From an uncultured Oscillospiraceae bacterium (GTDB lineage: Bacteria; Bacillota; Clostridia; Oscillospirales; Oscillospiraceae): 39,688 nt of DNA. The notes under the pieces were generated by a model. It saw only the letters and a program-made list of their open reading frames with translations. It was not told the DNA's origin and did not search any database. The position numbers and the translations under genes are program-made. The stretch covers positions 1 to 39,688 of the forward strand of contig CANQCS010000018.1 of assembly GCA_947589745.1 (NCBI GenBank). The letters run 5' to 3'. Positions 24,600-31,387 of the stretch are shown here, in pieces. Numbering within the stretch: the first letter of the stretch is position 1; every line of letters starts with the position of its first letter.

Positions 24600-25001
24600 T
24601 CAGTTCTTATTAAAAAGGTTGAAAAACTTCGCTAGCGGCTCCACCGCGTCCGCCAGGTTTTTGATGGCCCGGTTCAGGGTGTCGAAGTCGATGGCGTTCA
24701 GCTTCGCCAGCGCGTCCTGGAGCCCCTGCTGGGACGACGTGGCCAGGGCGTCCACATTTTCCACCATGCCCTTCAGGTTCGCCTCGTCCAGCTCCGCCGT
24801 GATGCTCTCCAGATTTCCGGCCACCGCCTCCAGCCGCGCCGAGAGCTCCAGCGCCCTGGGGACCAGGATAAAGGCCAGCACCACAAGGAGCACGCCGCAC
24901 GCCGCCGCCACGAGGAACTGCCGCCGGGCGTATCTGGTCTGCCGTTCCGCCTGCTTCTCCAGGCGGGTCATCAGTTCGTGCAGGTCCTGGTTTTCTTCCA
25001 T
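24600..25001 (-). CDS. Single-pass membrane protein with coiled coil, unknown function
   Basis: The 133-residue protein has a charged N-terminal cytosolic helix (LHELMTRLEKQAERQTRYAR), one membrane helix at about 29-50 (LVAAACGVLLVVLAFILVP) and a long external helical part with heptads (LEAVAGNLESITAELDEANL). No family is named with confidence; it recalls DUF948-type or methyl-accepting-like stalks. The ribosome site (AAGGG) is somewhat far from ATG 25001. It lies between the spore germination gene and the ggt remnant on the same strand, which might link it to spores, but no direct sign shows this. Confidence 0.7.
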   Translation of the reverse strand: MEENQDLHELMTRLEKQAERQTRYARRQFLVAAACGVLLVVLAFILVPRALELSARLEAVAGNLESITAELDEANLKGMVENVDALATSSQQGLQDALAKLNAIDFDTLNRAIKNLADAVEPLAKFFNLFNKN

Positions 25002-25088
25002 GACGGATCATCCCTTCTTGTTTCGGATGGGTCAATTATACAGGATAGCTCGGGAAAAGGCAAGGGCGGAGCCGCTGGCCGGAGAGCA

Positions 25089-25126
25089 GACAGAGGAGCT
25101 CCGCCAGACGGCAGAGCTCCTCTGTC
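25089..25126 (-). other. Hairpin directly after the germination gene
   Basis: Arms GACAGAGGAGCTC (25089-25101) and GAGCTCCTCTGTC (25114-25126) form a 13-bp stem touching the stop codon of the GerA-type gene. There is no T-run, so it may protect the 3' end of the transcript or weaken read-through rather than end it. Confidence 0.5.
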
Positions 25127-26545
25127 TCACGTGTTCTTTTTCCCGATGGGCTGCCGCAGCAGCAGGCGGCCCAGGGCTTTTCCGTCGAAGGGGATGAGGG
25201 GATAGAGATACCCGCGGCCCAGGATGGGTTTGGTGGTGAGCAGCATGGCGAAAAATCCCACGATACCGGCGGCCAGCCCCCACACGTCAAAGGCCGCCAC
25301 CAGGATCAGGAACGCCATCCGCGTCAGCTTCAGGGCGTAGCCCAGCTCAAAGCTGGGCTGGGCGAAGTTGGCGATGGCCACGAAGGCCATATACACCAGC
25401 ACCTCCGGCACCAGCCACCGGGCCTGCACCGCGAAGTCCCCCAGGATCAGGGCCCCCAGCATACTGAAAGAGTTGGACAGGGCGTCGGGGGTGTTGAGGG
25501 AGGCCAGCTTCAACAGGTCCACCAGAAAGTCCAGCAGCAGCAGCTGCACCAGCAGCGGCACGCTCCCCGGCTTCTCCGGGACAATGAAGCTGAGGGCCTC
25601 CGGCACCCTCGCCGCGTCCTTCACCAGCAGGTACCACACCGGCGTGATGAACAGCGCCAGCAGCATCACCACCAGCCGCAGATACCGCAGGTACGTCCCC
25701 ACCAGGGGTGGGAAGTAGTAATCGTTGGGCTCCTCCATGAACTGGAGCAGGGACGTGGGCAGCAGCATCACCGACGGCGAGTTGTCCACCAGCAGCACGA
25801 TGCCGCCCTCCATGATGGAGGCGGTGGCGGCGTCGGGCCGCTCGGTGTAGCGCACCTTGGGGAAGGGGTTGAACCACTGGGGCGTCACGATGGCCTCGGC
25901 CACGCTCTCCTGGCTCATGGAAACGGAGTTGACGTCGATGCCCTGGAGCTTCCGCCGCAGCTCCTCCAGCTCCGCCCGGTCCACCCGGTCCTCCAGGTAG
26001 GCCAGCACCACGTCGGTCCGGCTGCGGCCGCCCACCTTGCGGTTCTCCAGCGTCAGGTTGGGGTCTCGGATGCGGCGGCGGAGCAGGGCGGTGTTCTGCA
26101 CCAGGGTCTCGGTGAAGCCGTCGTGGCTACCCCGTAGGACCCGGCTGTCGTTGGGCTCCTCCACGTCCCGGCCCGGGAAGTGCTTGGCGTCCAGCATGGC
26201 ACAGTAGTCGAAGCCCTCCAGCAGCAATATGGTCTTGCCCAGGAACACCCCGGTCAGGATCTGGTCCAGGTCGTTTTCGCAGTCCACCTCGCCGAAAGAG
26301 ACGCAGCGGTCGATGAACTCCTGCATACTGCTGGTCTTCCCCGCCAGGGCCATGCCTCGGTCCATGAGGAAGGAGATCACCCGCTCTATGACGCCGTCGT
26401 CGCCGTAGCCGTCGATGACGTACAGTCGGCCCTTCCAGTCGCCGATATACAAATCACGGCTGATGATGTCGTAGTTCCGGCCCACGCCCAGCAGGGCGTC
26501 CAGGGCCTCCCGGTTCTCGCTGAGTTTCATGGTCAGTTTTTCCAT
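25127..26545 (-). CDS. GerA-family spore germination protein (SpoVAF/GerAA-like)
   Basis: The 472-residue protein has the GerA A-subunit layout: a soluble N-terminal half with FLGKTILLLEGFDYCAMLDA, the signature VLRGSHDGFTETLVQNTALL with the following R-rich run, and EGGIVLLVDNSPSVMLLPTS before about five membrane helices (280-450). Such proteins sit in the inner membrane of the spore and take part in germinant response or ion/dipicolinate release. There is no GerB or GerC subunit gene beside it, and the N-terminus (GVGRNYDIISRDLYIGDWKG) fits SpoVAF better than GerAA, so SpoVAF-like is preferred. ATG 26545 has GGAGG nine bases upstream. A possible forespore -10 element lies at 26580-26586. 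Confidence 0.88.
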   Translation of the reverse strand: MEKLTMKLSENREALDALLGVGRNYDIISRDLYIGDWKGRLYVIDGYGDDGVIERVISFLMDRGMALAGKTSSMQEFIDRCVSFGEVDCENDLDQILTGVFLGKTILLLEGFDYCAMLDAKHFPGRDVEEPNDSRVLRGSHDGFTETLVQNTALLRRRIRDPNLTLENRKVGGRSRTDVVLAYLEDRVDRAELEELRRKLQGIDVNSVSMSQESVAEAIVTPQWFNPFPKVRYTERPDAATASIMEGGIVLLVDNSPSVMLLPTSLLQFMEEPNDYYFPPLVGTYLRYLRLVVMLLALFITPVWYLLVKDAARVPEALSFIVPEKPGSVPLLVQLLLLDFLVDLLKLASLNTPDALSNSFSMLGALILGDFAVQARWLVPEVLVYMAFVAIANFAQPSFELGYALKLTRMAFLILVAAFDVWGLAAGIVGFFAMLLTTKPILGRGYLYPLIPFDGKALGRLLLRQPIGKKNT

Positions 26546-26641
26546 ACGATACTGCCTCCAAGGAATTTCCTTCGGCGGTAGTATTTGCGGGAACCTGATA
26601 AATTATCGGCCGGGCCGGAAAACAGGCCGTCCCCTTTCCTG

Positions 26642-27112
26642 TCAATTCAGGAGGTACACGCCCATATTCAGATAGGCCGCGAAGGTCAGCCAAGCCAAAT
26701 AGGGCAGCAGCAGACGCCCCGCCGGAGCGGAGATGCCCCGGAATTTCCGCCATGTGACGAACACCAGCACCCACAGCAGCACTAGCCACAGGAAAGCGAT
26801 CAGAAACCGCTCCATCGTAAAGAACAGCGTGGGCCAGAGAAAGTTCACCAGGAGCTGCGCGCCGTAGAAGTTCAGCGCGCTTCTGACCCGGTCCTTCGGC
26901 GCGTGGAATGTTGCCGCCAGATAGGACGCAAGGCCCATCATCGCGAACAGCGCCGTCCACACCACCGGGAAGATCCAACCCGGCGGCGACAGGGGCGGCC
27001 GGTGCAGCAGGGGGTACTTGGCCATGCTCCCCCTGGTCAGCAGCGCCGACGCGCCGCCCACCGCCAGAGGGATGGCCTCGCAGAGCAGCAGCTTTTTCCA
27101 CTGTAGTTTCAT
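26642..27112 (-). CDS. tspO: TspO/MBR-family membrane protein
   Basis: The 156-residue protein has five membrane helices and the family motifs RPPLSPPGWIFPVVWT, NFYGAQLLVNFLWPTLFF and LLLPYLAWLTFAAYLNMGVY. TspO binds porphyrins and is linked with tetrapyrrole and stress response; the actual job in Firmicutes is not settled. ATG 27112 has GAGGTG upstream. It has its own promoter at 27175-27203 and stands apart from the germination gene downstream, with 96 bp between in which no clear terminator was found. Confidence 0.93.
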   Translation of the reverse strand: MKLQWKKLLLCEAIPLAVGGASALLTRGSMAKYPLLHRPPLSPPGWIFPVVWTALFAMMGLASYLAATFHAPKDRVRSALNFYGAQLLVNFLWPTLFFTMERFLIAFLWLVLLWVLVFVTWRKFRGISAPAGRLLLPYLAWLTFAAYLNMGVYLLN

Positions 27113-27174
27113 ATGCGTATCACCTCACGGCTACTGTATGCGGTTTCCCGCTTTTTATGAGGGAGCGGGGATGT

Positions 27175-27203
27175 GGTATAAATCCCCAGATATCTCCTAT
27201 CAA
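27175..27203 (-). promoter_or_regulatory. tspO promoter
   Basis: Minus strand: TTGATA (27198-27203), 17-base spacer, TATACC (27175-27180). The leader is about 55 bases. Confidence 0.6.
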
Positions 27204-27258
27204 CCGCAGGGGATTTTTGCCGGTTTTCGCCAAATCCGAAAAATTTCGCGGAAACCTC

Positions 27259-27314
27259 TTGACATCAGGGTTAGAAAGTGCTAACTTATGTGGCAGTTAG
27301 TAAGTCTTAACTAA
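27259..27314 (+). promoter_or_regulatory. feoA promoter with two iron-box-like operators
   Basis: TTGACA (27259-27264), 17-base spacer and extended -10 TGC-TAACTT (27282-27287). A dyad TTAG-AAAGTG-CTAA (27271-27284) covers the spacer and -10; a second, TTAG-TAAGTC-TTAA (27297-27310, one base off), covers the start of transcription. The form TTAG-N6-CTAA recalls DtxR/IdeR/MntR-type operators, and the same motif occurs before feoB. Confidence 0.7.
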
Positions 27315-27350
27315 TTCAGTTCCGATCCCAACAGAAAAGGAGGCATGGTG

Positions 27351-27560
27351 ATGCCCTTGACAATGGCGCAGCCCGGCGAGTACAACCTCATCAAGAAGGT
27401 GGGGGGAAAGCCGGAGACCCGGCAGTTTCTGGAGAACCTCGGCTTCATCGCTGGAGGACAGGTGACCGTCATCAATAAAGTGGGCGGCAGCCTGATCGTG
27501 GAGGTCAAGGGGACCCGCATCGCGGTGAACCAGGATATGGCCGCCAAAATTATGATTTGA
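27351..27560 (+). CDS. feoA: FeoA-domain protein (first copy)
   Basis: The 69-residue SH3-like protein (PLTMAQPGEYNLIKKVGGKP, ETRQFLENLGFIAGGQVTVI, GTRIAVNQDMAAKIMI) belongs to the FeoA family, cytosolic partners that modulate the FeoB iron channel. ATG 27351 is favoured since AAGGAGG is seven bases upstream; ATG 27345 is only one base from that site. The gene is the first of a feoA-feoA-feoB-peptide cluster and lies under an iron-box-like promoter. A copy of the interspersed repeat begins at its stop. Confidence 0.93.
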   Translation: MPLTMAQPGEYNLIKKVGGKPETRQFLENLGFIAGGQVTVINKVGGSLIVEVKGTRIAVNQDMAAKIMI

Positions 27561-27646
27561 TCCGTTTTTCTGGAAGAAAAAGGATTTTTAAGGGCTTTAC
27601 TGTCGCTGTCAAAGCGTTGCGGCACCTCATTTTTGTGCGGCGGCGA
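27560..27646 (+). repeat. Interspersed palindrome-headed repeat, copy 5
   Basis: Begins with the last A of the feoA TGA. The head reads ATCCGTTTTTCTGG..AAGAAAAAGGAT, so the outer arm has changed from ATTC/GAAT to ATCC/GGAT on both sides. The core GTCAAAGCGTTGCGG and a decayed tail follow. It lies inside the feo cluster. Confidence 0.8.
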
Positions 27647-27713
27647 TGGTGGTTCGGATCGTATCAACAGGCCGGCCCGTCCGGCCGGTTACAGAACGGA
27701 AAGGAGAGAGACC

Positions 27714-27935
27714 ATGGCAACTCTGAGAAACGCGGCCGTCGGCTCCACCGTCAAGGTGGCGAAGCTCCACGGCGAGGGCGCGGTGAAGCGCCGGATCATG
27801 GACATGGGCATCACCAAGGGCGTGGACATCTACGTCCGCAAGGTGGCCCCTCTGGGCGACCCGGTGGAGGTCACGGTCCGGGGCTACGAGCTGAGCCTGC
27901 GGAAGGCCGACGCCGAGATGATCGAGGTCCAGTGA
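27714..27935 (+). CDS. feoA: FeoA-domain protein (second copy)
   Basis: This 73-residue FeoA paralogue reads TLRNAAVGSTVKVAKLHGEG, AVKRRIMDMGITKGVDIYVR, VEVTVRGYELSLRKADAEMI, with the typical RRIMDMGITKG helix. ATG 27714 has GGAGAG upstream; an earlier in-frame ATG at 27633 is inside the repeat. Two FeoA proteins before FeoB are common in Clostridia. A second pair of iron-box-like operators follows before feoB. Confidence 0.95.
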   Translation: MATLRNAAVGSTVKVAKLHGEGAVKRRIMDMGITKGVDIYVRKVAPLGDPVEVTVRGYELSLRKADAEMIEVQ

Positions 27936-27968
27936 TACCGCTCAGGGCGCGGCGGAGCGCCCATCTTT

Positions 27969-28008
27969 TTGGTGGATAAGTTAGTAATTACTAATTAGCT
28001 GTTGCTAA
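27969..28008 (+). promoter_or_regulatory. feoB promoter with two abutting iron-box-like operators
   Basis: TTGGTG (27969-27974), 17-base spacer and TAATTA (27992-27997). The perfect palindrome TTAGTAATTACTAA (27981-27994) and TTAGCTGTTGCTAA (27995-28008) lie side by side without a gap. As at feoA, the -10 begins at the TAA of the first box, so both promoters would be shut in the same way. Confidence 0.65.
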
Positions 28009-28050
28009 TTCCCTGTAAAGCATATTGATTTGGAAGGAGATCGCACGACC

Positions 28051-30270
28051 ATGAGTACCAGAATCGCCCTTGCCGGCAATCCCAACACCGGCAAGACGAC
28101 CTTGTTCAATGCCCTGACGGGCACCAACCAGTACGTGGGCAACTGGCCCGGCGTCACGGTGGAGAAAAAAGAGGGCAAGTTGAAGAACCAGAAGGACGTC
28201 ACCGTCACGGACCTGCCCGGCATCTACTCCCTGTCCCCCTACACCCTGGAGGAGGTGGTGGCCCGGAACTACCTCATCGGGGAGCGCCCCGACGTCATCC
28301 TCAACATCATCGACGGCACCAACCTAGAGCGGAACCTGTACCTGACCACCCAGCTGATGGAACTGGGCATCCCCGTGGTGGTGGCCGTCAACATGATGGA
28401 CGTGATCCGGAAGAACGGCGACAAGCTGGACACCAGGAAGCTCTCCGGCACCCTGGGCTGTCCGGTGTATGAGATCTCCGCCCTGAAGGGCACCGGCATC
28501 GACGAGGCCGCCAAGGGCGCCGTGGCCGCCGCCGGAAAGGAGGCCGCGCCCCCGCCCCACACCTTCTGCGGCCCCGTGGAGCACGTCCTGGCCCACATCG
28601 AGGAGCTGGCCCTCCACGACCTGCCGGAGAACCAGCAGCGCTGGTACGCCGTGAAGCTCTTTGAGCGGGACAGCAAGGTGGGCGAGCAGTTGAAGCTGAA
28701 CAGCGCCACCCTCAAGCACATCGAGGGCGACATCACCGCCTGCGAGGCCGAACTGGACGACGACGCCGAGAGCATCATCACCGCCGAGCGGTACAACTGG
28801 ATCGGCAAGATCATCGGCAGCTGCTACAAGCGGAAGAACCAGGGCGGCCTGACCGTCTCCGACCGGATCGACCGGATCGTCACCAACCGGTTCCTGGCCC
28901 TGCCCATCTTCGCCGCCGTCATGATCCTGCTGTACACCATCGCCATGGGCACCTCCCCGGCGGCCCTGTTCGACGGCTCCTTCCGGGAGGGCGAGCCCTG
29001 GGGCATCGGCATCGGCTCCTGGGGCACCGACTGGGCCAACGACGTGCTCTTCGGCGAGATCGTCCCCGGCTTCTTTGACTCCGTCCTGACCGCTGTCGGC
29101 GTGGCGGAGGGCAGCTGGCTCTACGGCCTGATCCAGGACGGCATTGTGGCCGGTGTGGGCGCGGTGCTGGGCTTCGTGCCCCAGATGCTGGTGCTGTTCT
29201 TCCTGCTGTGCATCCTGGAGGACGTGGGCTACATGGCCCGGATCGCCTTCATTATGGACCGGATCTTCCGCCGCTTCGGCCTGAGCGGCAAGAGCTTCAT
29301 CCCCATGCTGGTGGCCACCGGCTGCGGCGTGCCCGGCATCATGGCCTCCCGCACCATCGAGCAGGACCGTGACCGGAAGATGACGGTCATGACCACCGCC
29401 TTCATGCCCTGCGGCGCCAAGCTGCCCATCATCGGCCTCATCGCCGGCGCCCTCTTCGGCAACTCCCCCTGGATCGCGGCCTCCGCCTACTTCCTGGGTA
29501 TGGGCTCTATCATTGTCTCCGGCATCATGCTGAAGAAGTTCAAGGCCTTTGCCGGTGAGCCCGCCCCCTTCGTCATGGAGCTGCCCGCCTACCACAAGCC
29601 CAGCGCCGGCAACGTGCTGCGGGGCACCTGGGAGCGGGGCTGGAGCTTCATCAAGCGGGCCGGAAGCGTCATCGTGATCGCCTCCATCCTCATCTGGTTC
29701 CTCCAGGCCTTCGGCTTTGAGAACGGCGGCTTTGGCCTGGTAGATGACAACGACTTCTCCCTGCTGGCCTATGTGGGCAAGGCCTTTGCCTGGATCTTCA
29801 TTCCCCTGGGCTTCGGCGACTGGAAGCCCGCCGTGGCGACTATCGGCGGGCTGGTGGCCAAGGAGAACGTGGTGGGCATGTTCGGTATCCTCTACCACTA
29901 CGCCGGAGAGCTCAGCGAGAACGGCGACGAGCTGTGGGCCATGGTGGCCGCGGACTACACCGCCCTCTCCGCTTTCTCCTTCATGACTTTCAACCTGCTC
30001 TGCGCCCCCTGCTTCGCGGCCATGGGCGCCATCAAGCGGGAGATGAACAATACCAAGTGGACCCTGGCCGCCATCGGCTATATGTGCCTGTGGGCCTATG
30101 TGGTGGCGCTCATCATCTACCAGCTGGGCCTGCTGTTCACCGGCGGCGGCTTCGGGATCTTCACCGTGGTGGCCATCGCCCTGCTGGCCGGTATCCTGTA
30201 CCTGGTGTTCCGGCCCTACCGGGAGAGCAGCACCCTGGCGGGCAGCGTCCGCTCCGTCAGCCGCGCCTGA
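28051..30270 (+). CDS. feoB: Ferrous iron transporter FeoB
   Basis: The 739-residue protein imports Fe2+. The N-terminal G domain has G1 AGNPNTGKTTLFNAL (residues 8-22), switch TGTNQYVGNWPGVTVEKKEG, G3 DLPGIYSLSPY and G4 NMMDVI, followed by the guanine-dissociation-inhibitor helices and a membrane part of about eight helices with two Gate motifs (ATGCGVPGIMASRTI and the later GGLVAKENVVGMFG). ATG 28051 is preferred; AAGGAGA lies eleven bases upstream. The C-terminus lacks a fused FeoC; instead a separate Cys-rich peptide gene follows. A repeat copy begins at its stop. Confidence 0.96.
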   Translation: MSTRIALAGNPNTGKTTLFNALTGTNQYVGNWPGVTVEKKEGKLKNQKDVTVTDLPGIYSLSPYTLEEVVARNYLIGERPDVILNIIDGTNLERNLYLTTQLMELGIPVVVAVNMMDVIRKNGDKLDTRKLSGTLGCPVYEISALKGTGIDEAAKGAVAAAGKEAAPPPHTFCGPVEHVLAHIEELALHDLPENQQRWYAVKLFERDSKVGEQLKLNSATLKHIEGDITACEAELDDDAESIITAERYNWIGKIIGSCYKRKNQGGLTVSDRIDRIVTNRFLALPIFAAVMILLYTIAMGTSPAALFDGSFREGEPWGIGIGSWGTDWANDVLFGEIVPGFFDSVLTAVGVAEGSWLYGLIQDGIVAGVGAVLGFVPQMLVLFFLLCILEDVGYMARIAFIMDRIFRRFGLSGKSFIPMLVATGCGVPGIMASRTIEQDRDRKMTVMTTAFMPCGAKLPIIGLIAGALFGNSPWIAASAYFLGMGSIIVSGIMLKKFKAFAGEPAPFVMELPAYHKPSAGNVLRGTWERGWSFIKRAGSVIVIASILIWFLQAFGFENGGFGLVDDNDFSLLAYVGKAFAWIFIPLGFGDWKPAVATIGGLVAKENVVGMFGILYHYAGELSENGDELWAMVAADYTALSAFSFMTFNLLCAPCFAAMGAIKREMNNTKWTLAAIGYMCLWAYVVALIIYQLGLLFTGGGFGIFTVVAIALLAGILYLVFRPYRESSTLAGSVRSVSRA

Positions 30271-30386
30271 TACTTTTTCCTGAAAGAAAAAGTATCAAAA
30301 AGAGCTTTAATATCGCTACCAAAGCGTTGCAATTTCTGCATTTTTCGCACGGTAACGTTATATTGTTTTTCATTGAAGAATAGTAT
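30270..30386 (+). repeat. Interspersed palindrome-headed repeat, copy 6
   Basis: Begins with the last A of the feoB TGA. Head ATACTTTTTCCTG..GAAAAAGTAT, CAAAAAGAGCTTTAA, TATCGCTACCAAAGCGTTGC, TTTTTCGCACGGTAACG and an end TTGAAGAATAGTAT shared with copies 1 and 8. It separates feoB from its small partner gene. Confidence 0.9.
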
Positions 30387-30416
30387 GATCTTTTCCGGCG
30401 TAAAGGAGGGATCCCT

Positions 30417-30614
30417 ATGCTGGCCTATCTCACAGCCCATCTGGGCTACATCCTGGTGACTCTGGTCCTGATTCTCACCGTGACCGCCATCCTCCGGGGC
30501 ATGGCCCGGGAGAGAAAGCGCGGCGGGGGCTCCTCCTGCGGCGGCGGCTGCGGCGGGTGTCCCAACGCCCCCTACTGCCACCCTAGGGCGGCAGAGGACA
30601 AGGGCCCTAAATAA
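30417..30614 (+). CDS. FeoB-associated Cys-rich membrane protein
   Basis: The 65-residue protein has one membrane helix (YILVTLVLILTVTAIL, about residues 11-27), a short basic turn and a Gly/Cys cluster CGGGCGGCPNAPYC near the C-terminus. This is the layout of the FeoB-associated Cys-rich family, found after feoB in Firmicutes and thought to assist iron transfer, perhaps by binding Fe2+ through its cysteines. ATG 30417 has AAAGGAGGG upstream. The perfect hairpin downstream may end the cluster. Confidence 0.88.
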   Translation: MLAYLTAHLGYILVTLVLILTVTAILRGMARERKRGGGSSCGGGCGGCPNAPYCHPRAAEDKGPK

Positions 30615-30680
30615 CCTCGTGCCATATCGCTTCTCCTGCGATTTGACAGCCATACCTGAATGTTTCCTCTTCCTCTAAAA

Positions 30681-30720
30681 GCCGAAAGGGCCCCGGACGC
30701 TTGTCCGGGGCCCTTTCGGC
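30681..30720 (-). terminator. Terminator between the feo cluster and the XRE gene
   Basis: A perfect 18-bp stem (30681-30698 with 30703-30720, loop GCTT) is followed on the minus strand by TTTTAGAGG, so it clearly ends the minus-strand XRE gene. On the plus strand no T-run follows, but the stem may still stop the feo transcript. Confidence 0.88.
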
Positions 30721-30744
30721 GTGTCGCGCATAGCCATGATATCG

Positions 30745-31032
30745 TCATGTGTCCCGCCGCTTCCGCAGGTCGTCGATGAGGAGCTGGAGATGGGCCATCT
30801 GCTCTGGAGTCAGTCCGTCGGCGTCCAGGGTGTGCCGGTCCTCCCGGCCCAGCAGATAGTCCGTGGTGACCCCGAAGAAATCCGCCAGACGCACCAGCAG
30901 GTCGATGGACGGCATGATGTTGCCGTTCTCCCAGTTGGAGACACTCTGCTTGCTGGCGCACACCCGGCGGCCCAGCTCCTCCTGCTTCATGCCGCGCTCC
31001 AGACGCAGCTTCCGTATCATTTCGTCAAGCAT
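30745..31032 (-). CDS. XRE-family transcriptional regulator
   Basis: The 95-residue protein has an N-terminal XRE domain (LDEMIRKLRLERGMKQEELG, VCASKQSVSNWENGNIMP) and the linker helix LADFFGVTTDYLLGRED that is also seen in the two small regulators at 15654-16106, then a short tail (LTPEQMAHLQLLIDDLRKRR). ATG 31032 has AGAGG eight bases upstream; a longer frame from 31128 has no ribosome site. It is divergent from the large lipoprotein gene, which makes that gene a possible target, but no shared operator is proven. Confidence 0.88.
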   Translation of the reverse strand: MLDEMIRKLRLERGMKQEELGRRVCASKQSVSNWENGNIMPSIDLLVRLADFFGVTTDYLLGREDRHTLDADGLTPEQMAHLQLLIDDLRKRRDT

Positions 31033-31056
31033 AGGAAGTCCTCTCAGTCCAGAATT

Positions 31057-31086
31057 ACAATACATTTTTCCCGGATTGTTGGACAA
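31057..31086 (-). promoter_or_regulatory. Candidate promoter of the XRE gene
   Basis: Minus strand: TTGTCC (31081-31086), 18-base spacer, TATTGT (31057-31062). The fit is moderate. Confidence 0.45.
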
Positions 31087-31145
31087 ATGATAAATACTTT
31101 TGTATTGCGATATTGGATTGCGTCCCATGGGACCGGCGGGTGAAG

Positions 31146-31210
31146 CGATGAATTTGGCGGGTTTTTCGATGAATTCGGCACTTGCTTTTTTCTATAGTAT
31201 CTGATAGACT
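31146..31210 (+). promoter_or_regulatory. Lipoprotein promoter with upstream direct repeats
   Basis: TTGCTT (31182-31187), 17-base spacer and TAGACT (31205-31210). Two direct repeats CGATGAATTTGGC (31146-31158) and CGATGAATTCGGC (31167-31179) start 21 bp apart and end two bases before the -35, the usual arrangement for a dimeric activator such as AgrA/ComE. The rest of the 31033-31387 gap is a leader of about 170 bases in which nothing else was recognised beyond a GC-rich stretch. Confidence 0.55.
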
Positions 31211-31387
31211 AGTTGCACAAGCTGAATCGGTCCCCTGTCTGCTCCTCTGGAATGGTGTTTCCCCGGACGGCGGAGGACGCGCCTCTGGAATCTCCCCCGG
31301 CTTGCCGTACGGCCGGAGGGCGTTTTCGACGGCGGTGCCGGTACATTGGGTGTCCGTCAGCCAAATACTTTTAGGAGGTAGAGAACT

